Shown in pieces: positions 9,763 to 17,828 of a stretch of 64,000 nucleotides of DNA; position 1 is the first letter of the stretch, and each line of letters starts with the position of its first letter. The DNA lies in the NCBI RefSeq assembly GCF_015291885.1, contig NZ_CP036186.1:1126001-1190000 (forward strand), written 5' to 3'. The DNA is from Stutzerimonas stutzeri. GTDB taxonomy: Bacteria > Pseudomonadota > Gammaproteobacteria > Pseudomonadales > Pseudomonadaceae. A model generated the notes under the pieces. It did no database searches. It was not told the origin of the DNA and worked only from the letters and a program-made list of their open reading frames with translations. The position numbers were made by a program, and so were the translations under genes.

Positions 9763-10119
9763 GGTGATGCGGCTTCCTTTGCTTTGACAGGCCGCTGAAT
9801 CCCTGCGGTTCACGCGTCGGCGGGCAATGCCGTGACAGGATTCAGTGATGTGTATGACCGTGCGGGCGCGCCGGCACTCCTCCTGAATGCTGCGGATGCT
9901 GGCCGAACCCGGCTTTGACCGAGCCGGTGAAGGCACATCCTATGCCATCAGAGACAGCTCAGACAGGGAAAACCCCCACTGTGTTCCGGGCCATTGCCTT
10001 CTATTGTGCCCATGCCGGTACTTTCACCCAAGGCCTGTTGACCGTGCAGTCACTATCAAACGAAAAAGCCCGAAGTGCAGAACACTTCGGGCTTCGATTC
10101 TTCAACGCCTAGCGGTGGC
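9763..10119. other. Intergenic region between pgi and panD
   Basis: These 357 bases hold the panD terminator at 10064-10095 and presumably the pgi promoter on the minus strand. No further gene or conserved RNA was recognised. Confidence 0.5.
10064..10095 (-). terminator. Terminator of the panBCD genes
   Basis: GCCCGAAGTG-CAGAA-CACTTCGGGC is a 10-bp stem. Read on the minus strand it is followed by a T run, 25 bases after the panD stop. Confidence 0.9.
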
Positions 10120-10500
10120 TCAGGCGACTTGTACCGGGATGGCATTGCTGGTGTGGCTGAGGTCGCCGTCAGCGCCCATGTAGAGTACATGGGGCTTGAA
10201 GTTGGCCAGCTCTGCCTCGCTGTAGTGAGCATAGGCACAGATGATCAGGCGGTGACCGACGCCAGCCTTGTGGGCCGCGGCACCGTTGACCGAGATGATC
10301 TTGGAACCTTCTTCGCCGCGAATGGCGTAGGTGGTAAAGCGCTCGCCGTTGTCGACGTTGTAGATCTGGATCTGTTCGTATTCTCGGATTCCGGCCAGGT
10401 CCAGCCAATCGCCGTCGATGGCGCAGGAACCTTCATAGTCGAGCACCGAGTGAGTTACCTGGGCGCGGTGCAGTTTGGCCTTGAGCATGATGGCGTGCAT
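10120..10500 (-). CDS. panD: Aspartate 1-decarboxylase
   Basis: This 126-residue proenzyme makes beta-alanine from L-aspartate for pantothenate and coenzyme A synthesis. It cleaves itself between Gly24 and Ser25 to form the pyruvoyl cofactor; the site is visible in [14 protein letters not shown]. Other family motifs include ERFTTYAI and [20 protein letters not shown]. It lies 82 bases downstream of panC on the same strand and ends just before a strong terminator, so it is probably the last gene of the pan operon. Confidence 0.96.
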   Translation of the reverse strand: MHAIMLKAKLHRAQVTHSVLDYEGSCAIDGDWLDLAGIREYEQIQIYNVDNGERFTTYAIRGEEGSKIISVNGAAAHKAGVGHRLIICAYAHYSEAELANFKPHVLYMGADGDLSHTSNAIPVQVA

Positions 10501-10582
10501 GGCGGGGTCCTCCGGGGGCGCAAGCGGCGCAGAGTGTGCCTTAAGCCTTGAATGCGATCAAGGCTGTGGTGGCTGGCTAGAT

Positions 10583-11443
10583 TCAGGCCGATGTATGGAT
10601 ATTAACCAGCAAGTTATCGATCAATCGTGTCTTGCCCAGATAGGCTGCGGCGAGGATTACCAGCTCACTGGCCCCGTCGCTTACCGGCTGTAGATCGATG
10701 GCGTTGCGGATTTCCAGATAGTCCGGGCGCAGGCCGGCCGCCTGCAGGGTGTTCAGACCCTCGGCGATCAGCGCGGGGTAATCCCGGCGACCGCCACGAA
10801 TCGCCACGTCCAGTTGACCCAGGGTGCGATACAGCACAGGTGCAGTAGCGCGTTCGTCTGCACTCAGATAACCGTTGCGCGAAGACAGTGCCAGTCCATC
10901 TTCGGCCCGTACGATCGGCTCGGAGAGAATCTGCACCGGCATGTTCAGATCGCGGACCATAGTGCGGATCACGGCCAACTGCTGGAAATCCTTCTGCCCG
11001 AACACGGCGAGATCGGGCAGCACCATGTTGAACAGCTTGCTGACCACCGTGGATACACCGTCGAAATGCCCTGGACGACTGCCACCGCACAGGCCTTCGG
11101 AAACGCCGGGCACGCGAACGATGGTCTGCTGGGCCTGACCGTGCGGATACATCTCTTCGACGCTGGGCGCAAAGAGCAGGTGGCAGCCAGCTTCGAACAG
11201 CTTGTCCTGATCCGCGGCGAGGGTACGCGGATAGTTGTCCAGATCTTCGTTGGGGCCGAACTGCAGCGGGTTGACGAAGATGCTGGCGACCACGAAGTCG
11301 GCGCGCTGGCCGGCCTTCTTCACCAGGGCTATGTGACCGGCGTGCAGGTTGCCCATGGTCGGCACGAAGCCGATGCGCTTGCCTTCGCCGCGAGCGCGAG
11401 ACACTGCGGCACGCAGGTCGGCAATGGTCTTGACGATGTTCAT
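10583..11443 (-). CDS. panC: Pantothenate synthetase (pantoate--beta-alanine ligase)
   Basis: This 286-residue ligase joins pantoate (from the PanB branch) and beta-alanine (from PanD) using ATP. It has the HIGH-type nucleotide motif in [16 protein letters not shown], the substrate-binding [16 protein letters not shown] segment and the SSRNGYLS motif replacing KMSKS. The start overlaps the end of panB by four bases (ATGA), indicating translational coupling. Confidence 0.96.
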   Translation of the reverse strand: MNIVKTIADLRAAVSRARGEGKRIGFVPTMGNLHAGHIALVKKAGQRADFVVASIFVNPLQFGPNEDLDNYPRTLAADQDKLFEAGCHLLFAPSVEEMYPHGQAQQTIVRVPGVSEGLCGGSRPGHFDGVSTVVSKLFNMVLPDLAVFGQKDFQQLAVIRTMVRDLNMPVQILSEPIVRAEDGLALSSRNGYLSADERATAPVLYRTLGQLDVAIRGGRRDYPALIAEGLNTLQAAGLRPDYLEIRNAIDLQPVSDGASELVILAAAYLGKTRLIDNLLVNIHTSA

Positions 11444-12240
11444 GCGGAGAAACCGTGTTCGGCTGCGGGGAATTCGGTGGCCTTGACGGCTTTCACATAG
11501 CCGGCGATGGCGGACGGGATGTCACCGTGCTCGCGCATGAAGTTTTTGACGAACTTCGGTACGCGGCCACCGAGCGAAAGCCCGAGCATATCGTGCAACA
11601 CCAGCACCTGGCCGTCGGTGTCGCTGCCCGCACCGATGCCGATCACCGGAATCTGCACCGCCCGGGTGATACGCGCGGCGAGCTCGCTGGGCACGCATTC
11701 GAGCAGCAGCATGGCTGCACCGGCGGCTTCCAGCGACTTGGCGTCTTCCAACATCTGTTGCGCCTGTGCTTCCTCGCGGCCTTGTACCTTGTAACCGCCG
11801 AAGATGTTGACTGCCTGTGGCGTCAGGCCCATGTGGGCACAGACCGGAATTCCGCGCTCGGCCAGCAGCCGAATCGATTCGGCCAGCCATGCCGTGCCTT
11901 CGAGCTTGATCATGTGCGCCCCGGCCTGCATCAGTACCGCGGAGTTGTTCAGGGTTTGCTCGGTGGTAGCGTTCGCCATAAATGGCAGGTCGGCAACGAT
12001 CATCGCGCCACGGTTGCCGCGTTTGACGCTGGCGGTGTGGTAGGCCATGTCGGCGACGGTGACCGGCAGGGTGCTGTCGTGACCTTGCAGGACCATGCCG
12101 AGTGAGTCGCCGATCAGAAGCATCTCGACGCCCGCATCGCAGGCGGTCTTGGCGAACGTGGCGTCATAGCAGGTGAGCATGACGATCTTCTCGCCCTTCT
12201 GCTTGAGCCCTTGCAGCGTGGTCAGGGTTACGTCTGGCAT
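11440..12240 (-). CDS. panB: 3-methyl-2-oxobutanoate hydroxymethyltransferase
   Basis: This 266-residue TIM-barrel enzyme adds a hydroxymethyl group from methylene-tetrahydrofolate to alpha-ketoisovalerate, giving ketopantoate. Visible motifs are [30 protein letters not shown] (metal-binding Asp), IKLEGTAW and [20 protein letters not shown]. Its substrate ketoisovalerate comes from the valine pathway encoded by ilvIHC near the end of the window. It lies 126 bases downstream of folK. Confidence 0.96.
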   Translation of the reverse strand: MPDVTLTTLQGLKQKGEKIVMLTCYDATFAKTACDAGVEMLLIGDSLGMVLQGHDSTLPVTVADMAYHTASVKRGNRGAMIVADLPFMANATTEQTLNNSAVLMQAGAHMIKLEGTAWLAESIRLLAERGIPVCAHMGLTPQAVNIFGGYKVQGREEAQAQQMLEDAKSLEAAGAAMLLLECVPSELAARITRAVQIPVIGIGAGSDTDGQVLVLHDMLGLSLGGRVPKFVKNFMREHGDIPSAIAGYVKAVKATEFPAAEHGFSA

Positions 12241-12366
12241 GAATGCCGTCCTCTTCGAGCCTCGGAGGTCAGGGTTGCCGCGCGACGCACCGTTAGGGTG
12301 CTACGGCCGCTGGCGGCAGAGGGCGCTTATAGTCCCGGCGGCGACAGAGTAAGTCAATCGCGAGTG

Positions 12367-12894
12367 TTACCTGCGCGTTACGTTCGTTACGGCGACGGTG
12401 ACACTCTTGTCGTCGAGTCGCTCAAGACCGGTGAACGGGCAGGCCGCAAGCAGATCGACGAGCCGTCGGCCATCGGCCAGCACCAGCTCGGTCGGTGCGA
12501 TTTCGGCAAGCGGATAGAGCACGAACGCACGGGCATGGAGGTGGTAGTGCGGAACCTGCAGGCGAGGCTCATCGATCATTCGGTCGCCGAACAGCAGGAT
12601 GTCCAGGTCGAGAGTTCGCGGTCCCCAGCGTTCGGCCTTGCGTTCGCGGCCCTGGGAAAGCTCGATTTGCTGCAGCGCGTCGAGCAGCGCCAATGGCGCC
12701 AGGCCGGTTTCCAGCGCAGCAACGGCGTTGACGTAACGTGGTTGATCGGCAGGCCCGAGGGGGTCGCTGGCGTAGAGTGAGGAGGTTGCTGCCAGGCGGC
12801 TCTGTGGCAATTCGGCCAGTGCCTGCAGAGCGCCAAGCAGTTGCTGCTGCGGGTCGGCCAGGTTGCTACCCAGGCCGATGTAGACGCATTCCAT
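12367..12894 (-). CDS. folK: 6-hydroxymethyl-dihydropterin pyrophosphokinase
   Basis: This 175-residue enzyme transfers pyrophosphate from ATP to 6-hydroxymethyl-7,8-dihydropterin in folate synthesis. The start at MECVYIGLGSNLADPQ gives the standard N terminus. The HPPK signature RWGPRTLDLDILLFGD carries the metal-binding aspartates. The gene begins one base after the pcnB stop codon, so the two are probably coupled. Folate feeds the methylene-tetrahydrofolate needed by PanB downstream. Confidence 0.95.
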   Translation of the reverse strand: MECVYIGLGSNLADPQQQLLGALQALAELPQSRLAATSSLYASDPLGPADQPRYVNAVAALETGLAPLALLDALQQIELSQGRERKAERWGPRTLDLDILLFGDRMIDEPRLQVPHYHLHARAFVLYPLAEIAPTELVLADGRRLVDLLAACPFTGLERLDDKSVTVAVTNVTRR

Positions 12895-12895
12895 A

Positions 12896-14290
12896 CTATT
12901 CGGCCGGGTTGCCGGCGCCTTCGCCCGGACTGCGGCGACGGCGCCCACCGCGGCGACGCTTCTTCGCGCCGCCGGCTTCTTCCTTGTTGCTCAAGCCGCG
13001 AATCATGGTGCGTCGTTCGCTGTCGCTGGCTTCCTGATATTCGGTCCACCAGTCGCCAAGGCCGTTGGTGTTCTCTCCCGCGCTTTCACGTAGCAGAAGG
13101 AAGTCGTAGCCGGCGCGGAAGCGCGGGTTCTCCAGCAGTTGATCAGCGCGGCGACCCTGGCGACGGGGCAGGCGTTCCTGCATATCCCAGATCTCGCGCA
13201 TTGGCATGGTGAAACGCTTGGGAATCGCCGTGCGCTGGCACTGCTCCCATATGATGTCGTGGGCGGCTTCCTGCATCGCGGGAATAGGCGGCATGCCGCG
13301 GTCCTGCAGCTCCTGTACGCGGGCAGGGAGGGCAGGCCAGAGCAGGGCGGCGAAGAGGAACGCGGGCGTTACCGGCTTGCCCTGCTGGATACGCAGATCG
13401 GTATTTGCCAGCGCGTTGCGGATCAGTGTGCCGGCGTATTCCGGATCGCGCTCCAGCGCTGCGGCGCTCGCCGGGAATAGCGGGGCGAAGAGGTCGTATT
13501 CGAGCAGCAGCTCGAAGGTGCGCTCGGCCTTGCCGCCGAGAAACAGCTTGAGTACTTCGTCGAACAGGCGTGCCGAGGGAATGCCGTCGAGCAGGTCGGC
13601 AAGATCGATGATCGGCTCGGCGCTGTGGCGTTCGATCTCGAAGCCGAGCTTGGCGGCGAAGCGCACGGCGCGCAGCATGCGCACCGGATCTTCCTGGTAG
13701 CGCTGCTCGGGGTCGCCGATCAAACGGATCAGGCGATTACGGATGTCATGCACGCCACGGGTGTGGTCGAGGATGCGCTCGGTGGTCGGGTCGTAGTACA
13801 GCGCATTGATGGTGAAGTCGCGTCGTTGTGCGTCGTCTTCCAAAGACCCATAGATGTTGTCGCGCAGGATGCGTCCGCTCTCGTTGCGCGAGGCCAGATG
13901 GGCGGCGTCATCATCATCCTCTTCGGGATGGTTCGCGCGGAAGGTGGCGACCTCGATGATCTCGCGTCCGAAATGCACATGTACCAGCTTGAAGCGTCGA
14001 CCGATCACGCGCGCATTGCGGAACTCGGCGCGGACCTGTTCGGGCGTTGCGCTGGTGGCGACGTCGTAATCCTTGGGGTTGAGCTGTAGCAGCAGGTCGC
14101 GCACGCAGCCACCCACGACATAAGCCTCGTAACCGGCCTGCTGCAGCCGTTCGACCACGCTCACTGCGTAACGACTGATCTCGTTGCGCTGCAGGGAATG
14201 CTGCCGGCTGGACAGAATTTCAGGTGAGCGACGGGGATGCGGGATACGGCGCAGAGGGAGACGAAAAGACTGGAACAGCTTTTTCAGCAT
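12896..14290 (-). CDS. pcnB: Poly(A) polymerase I
   Basis: This 464-residue polymerase adds 3' poly(A) tails that promote RNA decay. The nucleotidyltransferase core has VVGGCVRDLLLQLNPKDYDV with the two catalytic aspartates, followed by RDFTINALYYD and the RNA-binding domain signature DPVRMLRAVRFAAKLGF. The C terminus is a basic tail (KKRRRGGRRRRS) typical of pseudomonad PcnB. The start at MLKKLFQSFRL is chosen by similarity, as the upstream extension is non-coding in character. It follows crcZ, as in other pseudomonads. Confidence 0.95.
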   Translation of the reverse strand: MLKKLFQSFRLPLRRIPHPRRSPEILSSRQHSLQRNEISRYAVSVVERLQQAGYEAYVVGGCVRDLLLQLNPKDYDVATSATPEQVRAEFRNARVIGRRFKLVHVHFGREIIEVATFRANHPEEDDDDAAHLASRNESGRILRDNIYGSLEDDAQRRDFTINALYYDPTTERILDHTRGVHDIRNRLIRLIGDPEQRYQEDPVRMLRAVRFAAKLGFEIERHSAEPIIDLADLLDGIPSARLFDEVLKLFLGGKAERTFELLLEYDLFAPLFPASAAALERDPEYAGTLIRNALANTDLRIQQGKPVTPAFLFAALLWPALPARVQELQDRGMPPIPAMQEAAHDIIWEQCQRTAIPKRFTMPMREIWDMQERLPRRQGRRADQLLENPRFRAGYDFLLLRESAGENTNGLGDWWTEYQEASDSERRTMIRGLSNKEEAGGAKKRRRGGRRRRSPGEGAGNPAE

Positions 14291-14526
14291 GGGGGGCAAC
14301 TGTGTGGCGGAATGACGGGCTGGTGTCGCGAATGGCCGCGAAACCTGCGCGGATTCTAGCACCGAGAGTGCAGGATGTTGAACGATGCGTAGGGAGCTGT
14401 CAAAAAGCACATTGCGTAGCGTGACGAGAGTACTGCATGGACAATAGTCGGCGGCGCAGGTGCTGCGGGATGTGTTGGGGAAGAGGGCGGCGGTATCGCG
14501 CAAGCAGTGGGTGAATCTCAGATAGC
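14291..14526. other. crcZ-pcnB intergenic region
   Basis: About 236 bases lie between the crcZ terminator and the pcnB start. They should hold the pcnB promoter and leader. No conserved element was recognised. Confidence 0.4.
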
Positions 14527-14889
14527 ACAAAGGGGAGCCGAAGCTCCCCTCTGAATACTGTTGCGTGCTTTATTGTTATTAGTTGTTCAGGCGTTGCTGT
14601 TTTTATTGTTCGCCTGTTCCCTTCGGTCGTGACCGTCAGGAGTACTCCCCACTGGGAGCTAATAGCAAACGGATTTCTTTGGTCGCTGACGTTGCCTTGA
14701 TCTTCGATCCAACCAGTGCGGGCCCTGCTGATGCAGTTTTTGTTGTTCTCGGCCTGGTCGTGGGGCGAACCCCGTGGCATGTCCTCTCCAAAAGAATCAG
14801 TTAGCTGCGCCTCCGCCTTCTTGTCTTTGTTTTGCTGGAGCCGTTACGTCTTGTTCTTATTGTGGGATCTGCTTGTTATTGTTGTTGTG
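14527..14889 (-). ncRNA. crcZ: CrcZ, Hfq/Crc-sequestering small RNA
   Basis: Position between cbrB and pcnB, a sigma-54 promoter and the 5' sequence GCACAACAACAATAACAAGC identify this as CrcZ. CrcZ binds Hfq (with Crc) and relieves catabolite repression when good carbon sources run out. At least six A-rich CA motifs are visible on the minus strand, near 14871-14888, 14848-14864, 14815-14833, 14733-14750, 14595-14611 and 14567-14589. The RNA ends at a GGGGAGC-TTCG-GCTCCCC hairpin (14532-14549), giving about 360 nucleotides. The start is inferred as 12 bases after the -12 element. The RNA itself looks intact; its upstream control region is interrupted by an insertion sequence. Confidence 0.9.
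14531..14550 (-). terminator. crcZ terminator
   Basis: AGGGGAGC-TTCG-GCTCCCCT hairpin with a short T run on the minus strand. Confidence 0.85.
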
Positions 14890-14899
14890 CCATTAAGTA

Positions 14900-14915
14900 A
14901 GCAGTTGTCGTGCCA
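14900..14915 (-). promoter_or_regulatory. Sigma-54 promoter of crcZ
   Basis: On the minus strand TGGCAC-N6-TGCT gives the -24 GG and -12 GC at the exact RpoN spacing. Only one base of the TTGC box differs from consensus. The predicted start near 14889 gives the known CrcZ 5' end. Confidence 0.88.
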
Positions 14916-14981
14916 GTTTTTGAAAATCGTTATTTATCAGGGTGTTAGCTTTTCTGATGATTGATGAGGGCAGAAAAAAAC

Positions 14982-16286
14982 GGTTCTTCGCGGACTCTGG
15001 GGGAAGAGCGAGTTGACAGTCAGGGAAGCAGGTAAATTGGCAGTCGCCAAACACACCCTTCACCTGTCCCTGCTGTCGCCGTGCATCCTATTGATCTTGC
15101 CTCGTTCTGGCCAGGCTATGACGCCGTTGCCTGCCGTTCATCCGCCAACAACTCCCTTCTGATTGAGCTCGAGCCTCAAGCCGGTTCAGTGCCCAAGTGC
15201 GGGCGTTGTGGTCAGCTCAGTCCGTTGATTCACGAGCGCCGAATTCGTCTGGTGCGCGATCGTGATCTGTTCGATCAGCGCGTCTTGCTTCAACTACCCG
15301 TGCGCCGAGTCGATTGCCTGAACTGTGGTCGGGTGACCGAGCGGATCGACTGGCTGGAGCCTGCATCTCGCCTGACCCGGCGGTTACAGGTCTGGCTCGA
15401 AAGCTTGCTGCGGCTGCTGCCGATCAGCCACGTCAGCCAGCTCACCGGCCTGCACTGGCACACCCTCAAGACGCTCGACAAGCGCCGCCTGCAAGCCGAG
15501 GTAGGCACCTTCTATTCAAGCGGTGTCCGCCGCCTGGTGATGGACGAGTTCGCCCTGCACAAGGGGCATCGCTATGCCACGGTCATCATGGACGCCGAGC
15601 GAACACGGGTGCTGTGGGTCGGCCACGGCAACAGCCGTGAGGCGATCCGCCCGTTCTTTGAATTGCTCGGCGAGCACTGCCAGCAGATTGAGGCGGTGGC
15701 CATGGACATGAACACGGCTTTCGACCTGGAGGTGAAGAAGCATTGCCCGCAGGCCGAAGTGGTGTACGACCTGTTTCACGTCGTCGCGCGCTACGGTCGG
15801 GATGTGATCGACCGAATCCGGGTCGACCAGGCCAACCTTCTGCGCGAAGACAAGCCGGCACGAAAGGCGGTCAAGCAGAGTCGTTGGCTGCTGCTGCGCA
15901 ACCGCGACAACCTGAAGGACGGACAGGCCGTGCAGTTACAGGAGCTGCTTGCTGCCAACCAGCCGTTGGCTACGGTCTATGTGCTCAAGGATGCGCTGAA
16001 GGATGTTTGGTACGCCCCCAGCGTACGAGAGGGTTGGCGACGCTGGCGAACCTGGCTGCGACATGCTCGCGAGAGCGACCTCGCGCCGCTGCAACGCTTC
16101 GCTCGCAACCTGCGCAAATACGCGCGAGGCATCCTTGCCAGTGCTCACTTCCACATGCATACCAGCGTCCTTGAGGGTGTTAACAACCGCATCAAGGTAA
16201 TCAAGCGCATGGCCTATGGATTCCGGGACTCGGAGTACTTCTTCCTGAAAATCAAGGCCGCCTTCCCCGGGAAAGCGCGATGAACC
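14982..16286 (+). mobile_element. Complete ISL3-family insertion sequence
   Basis: The element is 1305 bp long. Its ends are imperfect 25-bp inverted repeats: left from GGTTCTTCGCG at 14982, right ending in CGCGATGAACC at 16286, matching at 19 of 25 positions. It is flanked by perfect 8-bp direct copies AAAAAAAC (14974-14981 and 16287-16294), as expected for ISL3-type transposition. It carries a single transposase gene that fills the element and ends inside the right repeat. The target was the A-run side of the cbrB terminator, in the regulatory gap between cbrB and crcZ. The intact ends, duplication and reading frame point to a recent insertion. Confidence 0.95.
15081..16283 (+). CDS. ISL3-family transposase
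   Basis: This 400-residue DDE transposase has an N-terminal zinc-binding region (VPKCGRCGQLSP, DCLNCGRVTERIDW), a helix-turn-helix segment (ISHVSQLTGLHWHTLKTLDK) and the ISL3 catalytic core. The core runs from MDEFALHKGHRYATVIMD through AVAMDMNTAF and VVYDLFHVVARYG to the final EGVNNRIKVIKRMAYGFRD. The catalytic Asp/Asp/Glu appear to be those in MDEF, AMDMN and LEGVN. The start is a GTG at 15081 with no clear ribosome site. The frame is intact and its stop lies within the right inverted repeat. Confidence 0.95.
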   Translation: MHPIDLASFWPGYDAVACRSSANNSLLIELEPQAGSVPKCGRCGQLSPLIHERRIRLVRDRDLFDQRVLLQLPVRRVDCLNCGRVTERIDWLEPASRLTRRLQVWLESLLRLLPISHVSQLTGLHWHTLKTLDKRRLQAEVGTFYSSGVRRLVMDEFALHKGHRYATVIMDAERTRVLWVGHGNSREAIRPFFELLGEHCQQIEAVAMDMNTAFDLEVKKHCPQAEVVYDLFHVVARYGRDVIDRIRVDQANLLREDKPARKAVKQSRWLLLRNRDNLKDGQAVQLQELLAANQPLATVYVLKDALKDVWYAPSVREGWRRWRTWLRHARESDLAPLQRFARNLRKYARGILASAHFHMHTSVLEGVNNRIKVIKRMAYGFRDSEYFFLKIKAAFPGKAR

Positions 16287-16326
16287 AAAAAAACCGGGGT
16301 AGCGTTACCGTTACTCCCGGTTTTTG
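16287..16326. terminator. cbrB terminator, displaced at the IS edge
   Basis: AAAAACCGGG and CCCGGTTTTT form a symmetric stem around a GTAGCGTTACCGTTAC loop. The structure now abuts the right end of the insertion element. On the minus strand it lies 28 bases past the cbrB stop. Confidence 0.8.
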
Positions 16327-16352
16327 TTACGAATCATGCCGTGGCGGTAACA
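16325..16352. promoter_or_regulatory. Candidate CbrB upstream activating sequence for crcZ
   Basis: TGTTAC-N16-GTAACA is a perfect inverted repeat just beyond the cbrB stop. Half-sites of this kind are reported for CbrB at crcZ. With the insertion element and one target copy removed, the repeat would lie about 123-150 bases upstream of the crcZ start. In the present sequence it is about 1.45 kb away. Confidence 0.7.
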
Positions 16353-16354
16353 GA

Positions 16355-17767
16355 TTACCCTGTAGCGCTACTCGATTTGCGGCGTGGAATGCCCAGGCGC
16401 TGGCGCCGTTCCCATAGGCATTTGCGGCTGATCCCCAGCTTGCGAGCCAACTCAGTTTCCGTCATGTGGTCCTGGTGCTCGAGTACGAAGTGCTGAAAGT
16501 AATCCTCTAGCGACAGGTCCTCAGTCGGCTCGTTGCCGGTGGCTATGCCGCGAATACCGCCCAGCGGCTCGTCGAAATCGTCGTCCAGTTCATCGAGTTC
16601 GATATCGATGCCTAGTAGCTCGGCATCGATCTCCGGGCTTTCGCTAAGAATCGCCGCGCGCTCGATGGCATTTTCCAGTTCGCGCACATTACCTGGCCAA
16701 GAGTAATGACGGATGGCCTGCTCGGCATCGCGGGAGAAGTGCAGGTCGTCGCTGCTCATGCGTTCACCCTGGCGAGTAAGGAATGCCTTGGCGATTTCCA
16801 GCACGTCGCTGCCGCGCTCGCGCAACGGCGGCAGTTTGAGCGCGATGACGTGCAGTCGGTAATAGAGGTCTTCACGGAACTGGCCGGTCTTGGCCAAGGT
16901 TTTCAGGTCGCGGTGGGTGGCCGCGATCAGGCGCACATCGACCTTTTGCGATTGCACCGAGCCAACCCGACGAATCTCACCTTCCTGCAGCACCCTGAGC
17001 AGCCGAGCTTGAGCCTCGAGCGGCAATTCGCCGATTTCGTCGAGGAACAGCGTTCCGCCGTCGGCGGCTTCGACCAGGCCTGCACGTCCAGCGCTGGCGC
17101 CGGTAAAGGCACCTTTCTCATGGCCGAACAGTTCGGACTCGATCAGTGTTTCCGGAATGGCTGCACAGTTAACCGAAATCATCGGTGCCTTGGCGCGCCG
17201 CGAAAGGTTGTGCAGAGCGCGGGCGACCAGTTCCTTGCCGGTGCCCGATTCGCCCTGAATCAGCACGTTGGAATCGGTCGGGGCTACCTTGCGAATCTTG
17301 CCGAACAGATCCTGCATCGGTGCGCAGTGACCGATGATGCCGATGTCGTTTCGTACTGCCTCGCCCGGTGCGCCGGTCTGGCTGCGGACGGGTTGTGCCA
17401 GGATCGCAGCGCTTTGCTGATGATCGTCGAGGATCCGGGCGACCGTTTGCAGCATTTCGTCGTGGTCGAAAGGCTTGGCGATGTAATCGACCGCGCCCAT
17501 CTTCATCGAGTCCACGGCTGAGCGCAGGCTGGCGTAACTGGTCATGATCAACACCGGCGTACCTTCGGCAAGCTTGATCAGCTCGGTACCGGGGGCGCCG
17601 GGGAGTCTCAGGTCGCTGACGATGAGGTCGAAACCCGGGATGCTGTAGCGCTCCTGTGCTTCCTGCACCGAGCCGGCTTCGCTGACCTCGTACTGGTTAC
17701 GCTCAAGGAGGCGTCTCAGGGCAGAGCGGATGATGGTTTCGTCTTCGACGATCAGTATGTGTGACAT
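16355..17767 (-). CDS. cbrB: Sigma-54-dependent response regulator CbrB
   Basis: This 470-residue NtrC-family activator is the partner of CbrA and turns on crcZ and catabolic genes. Order of domains: receiver with phosphorylatable Asp52 ([11 protein letters not shown]), AAA+ domain with Walker A GESGTGKE (about residue 172), the sigma-54 contact loop GAFTGA (about 220) and Walker [12 protein letters not shown], then a Fis-type helix-turn-helix at the end ([20 protein letters not shown]). The gene lies 61 bases downstream of cbrA. All key residues are present, so the regulator itself should work even though its crcZ site has been moved. Confidence 0.96.
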   Translation of the reverse strand: MSHILIVEDETIIRSALRRLLERNQYEVSEAGSVQEAQERYSIPGFDLIVSDLRLPGAPGTELIKLAEGTPVLIMTSYASLRSAVDSMKMGAVDYIAKPFDHDEMLQTVARILDDHQQSAAILAQPVRSQTGAPGEAVRNDIGIIGHCAPMQDLFGKIRKVAPTDSNVLIQGESGTGKELVARALHNLSRRAKAPMISVNCAAIPETLIESELFGHEKGAFTGASAGRAGLVEAADGGTLFLDEIGELPLEAQARLLRVLQEGEIRRVGSVQSQKVDVRLIAATHRDLKTLAKTGQFREDLYYRLHVIALKLPPLRERGSDVLEIAKAFLTRQGERMSSDDLHFSRDAEQAIRHYSWPGNVRELENAIERAAILSESPEIDAELLGIDIELDELDDDFDEPLGGIRGIATGNEPTEDLSLEDYFQHFVLEHQDHMTETELARKLGISRKCLWERRQRLGIPRRKSSSATG

Positions 17768-17828
17768 CAGTACTCTCTCGACGGTCTGGAGGCAGAACCG
17801 GCGCAGGGCCGGTACGGCAGTCGCCTCT

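Noticed and set aside
14400..14780. A 126-residue minus-strand open frame across crcZ
   Set aside because: It overlaps the CrcZ RNA and its terminator, has no coding character, and the RNA explains the sequence.
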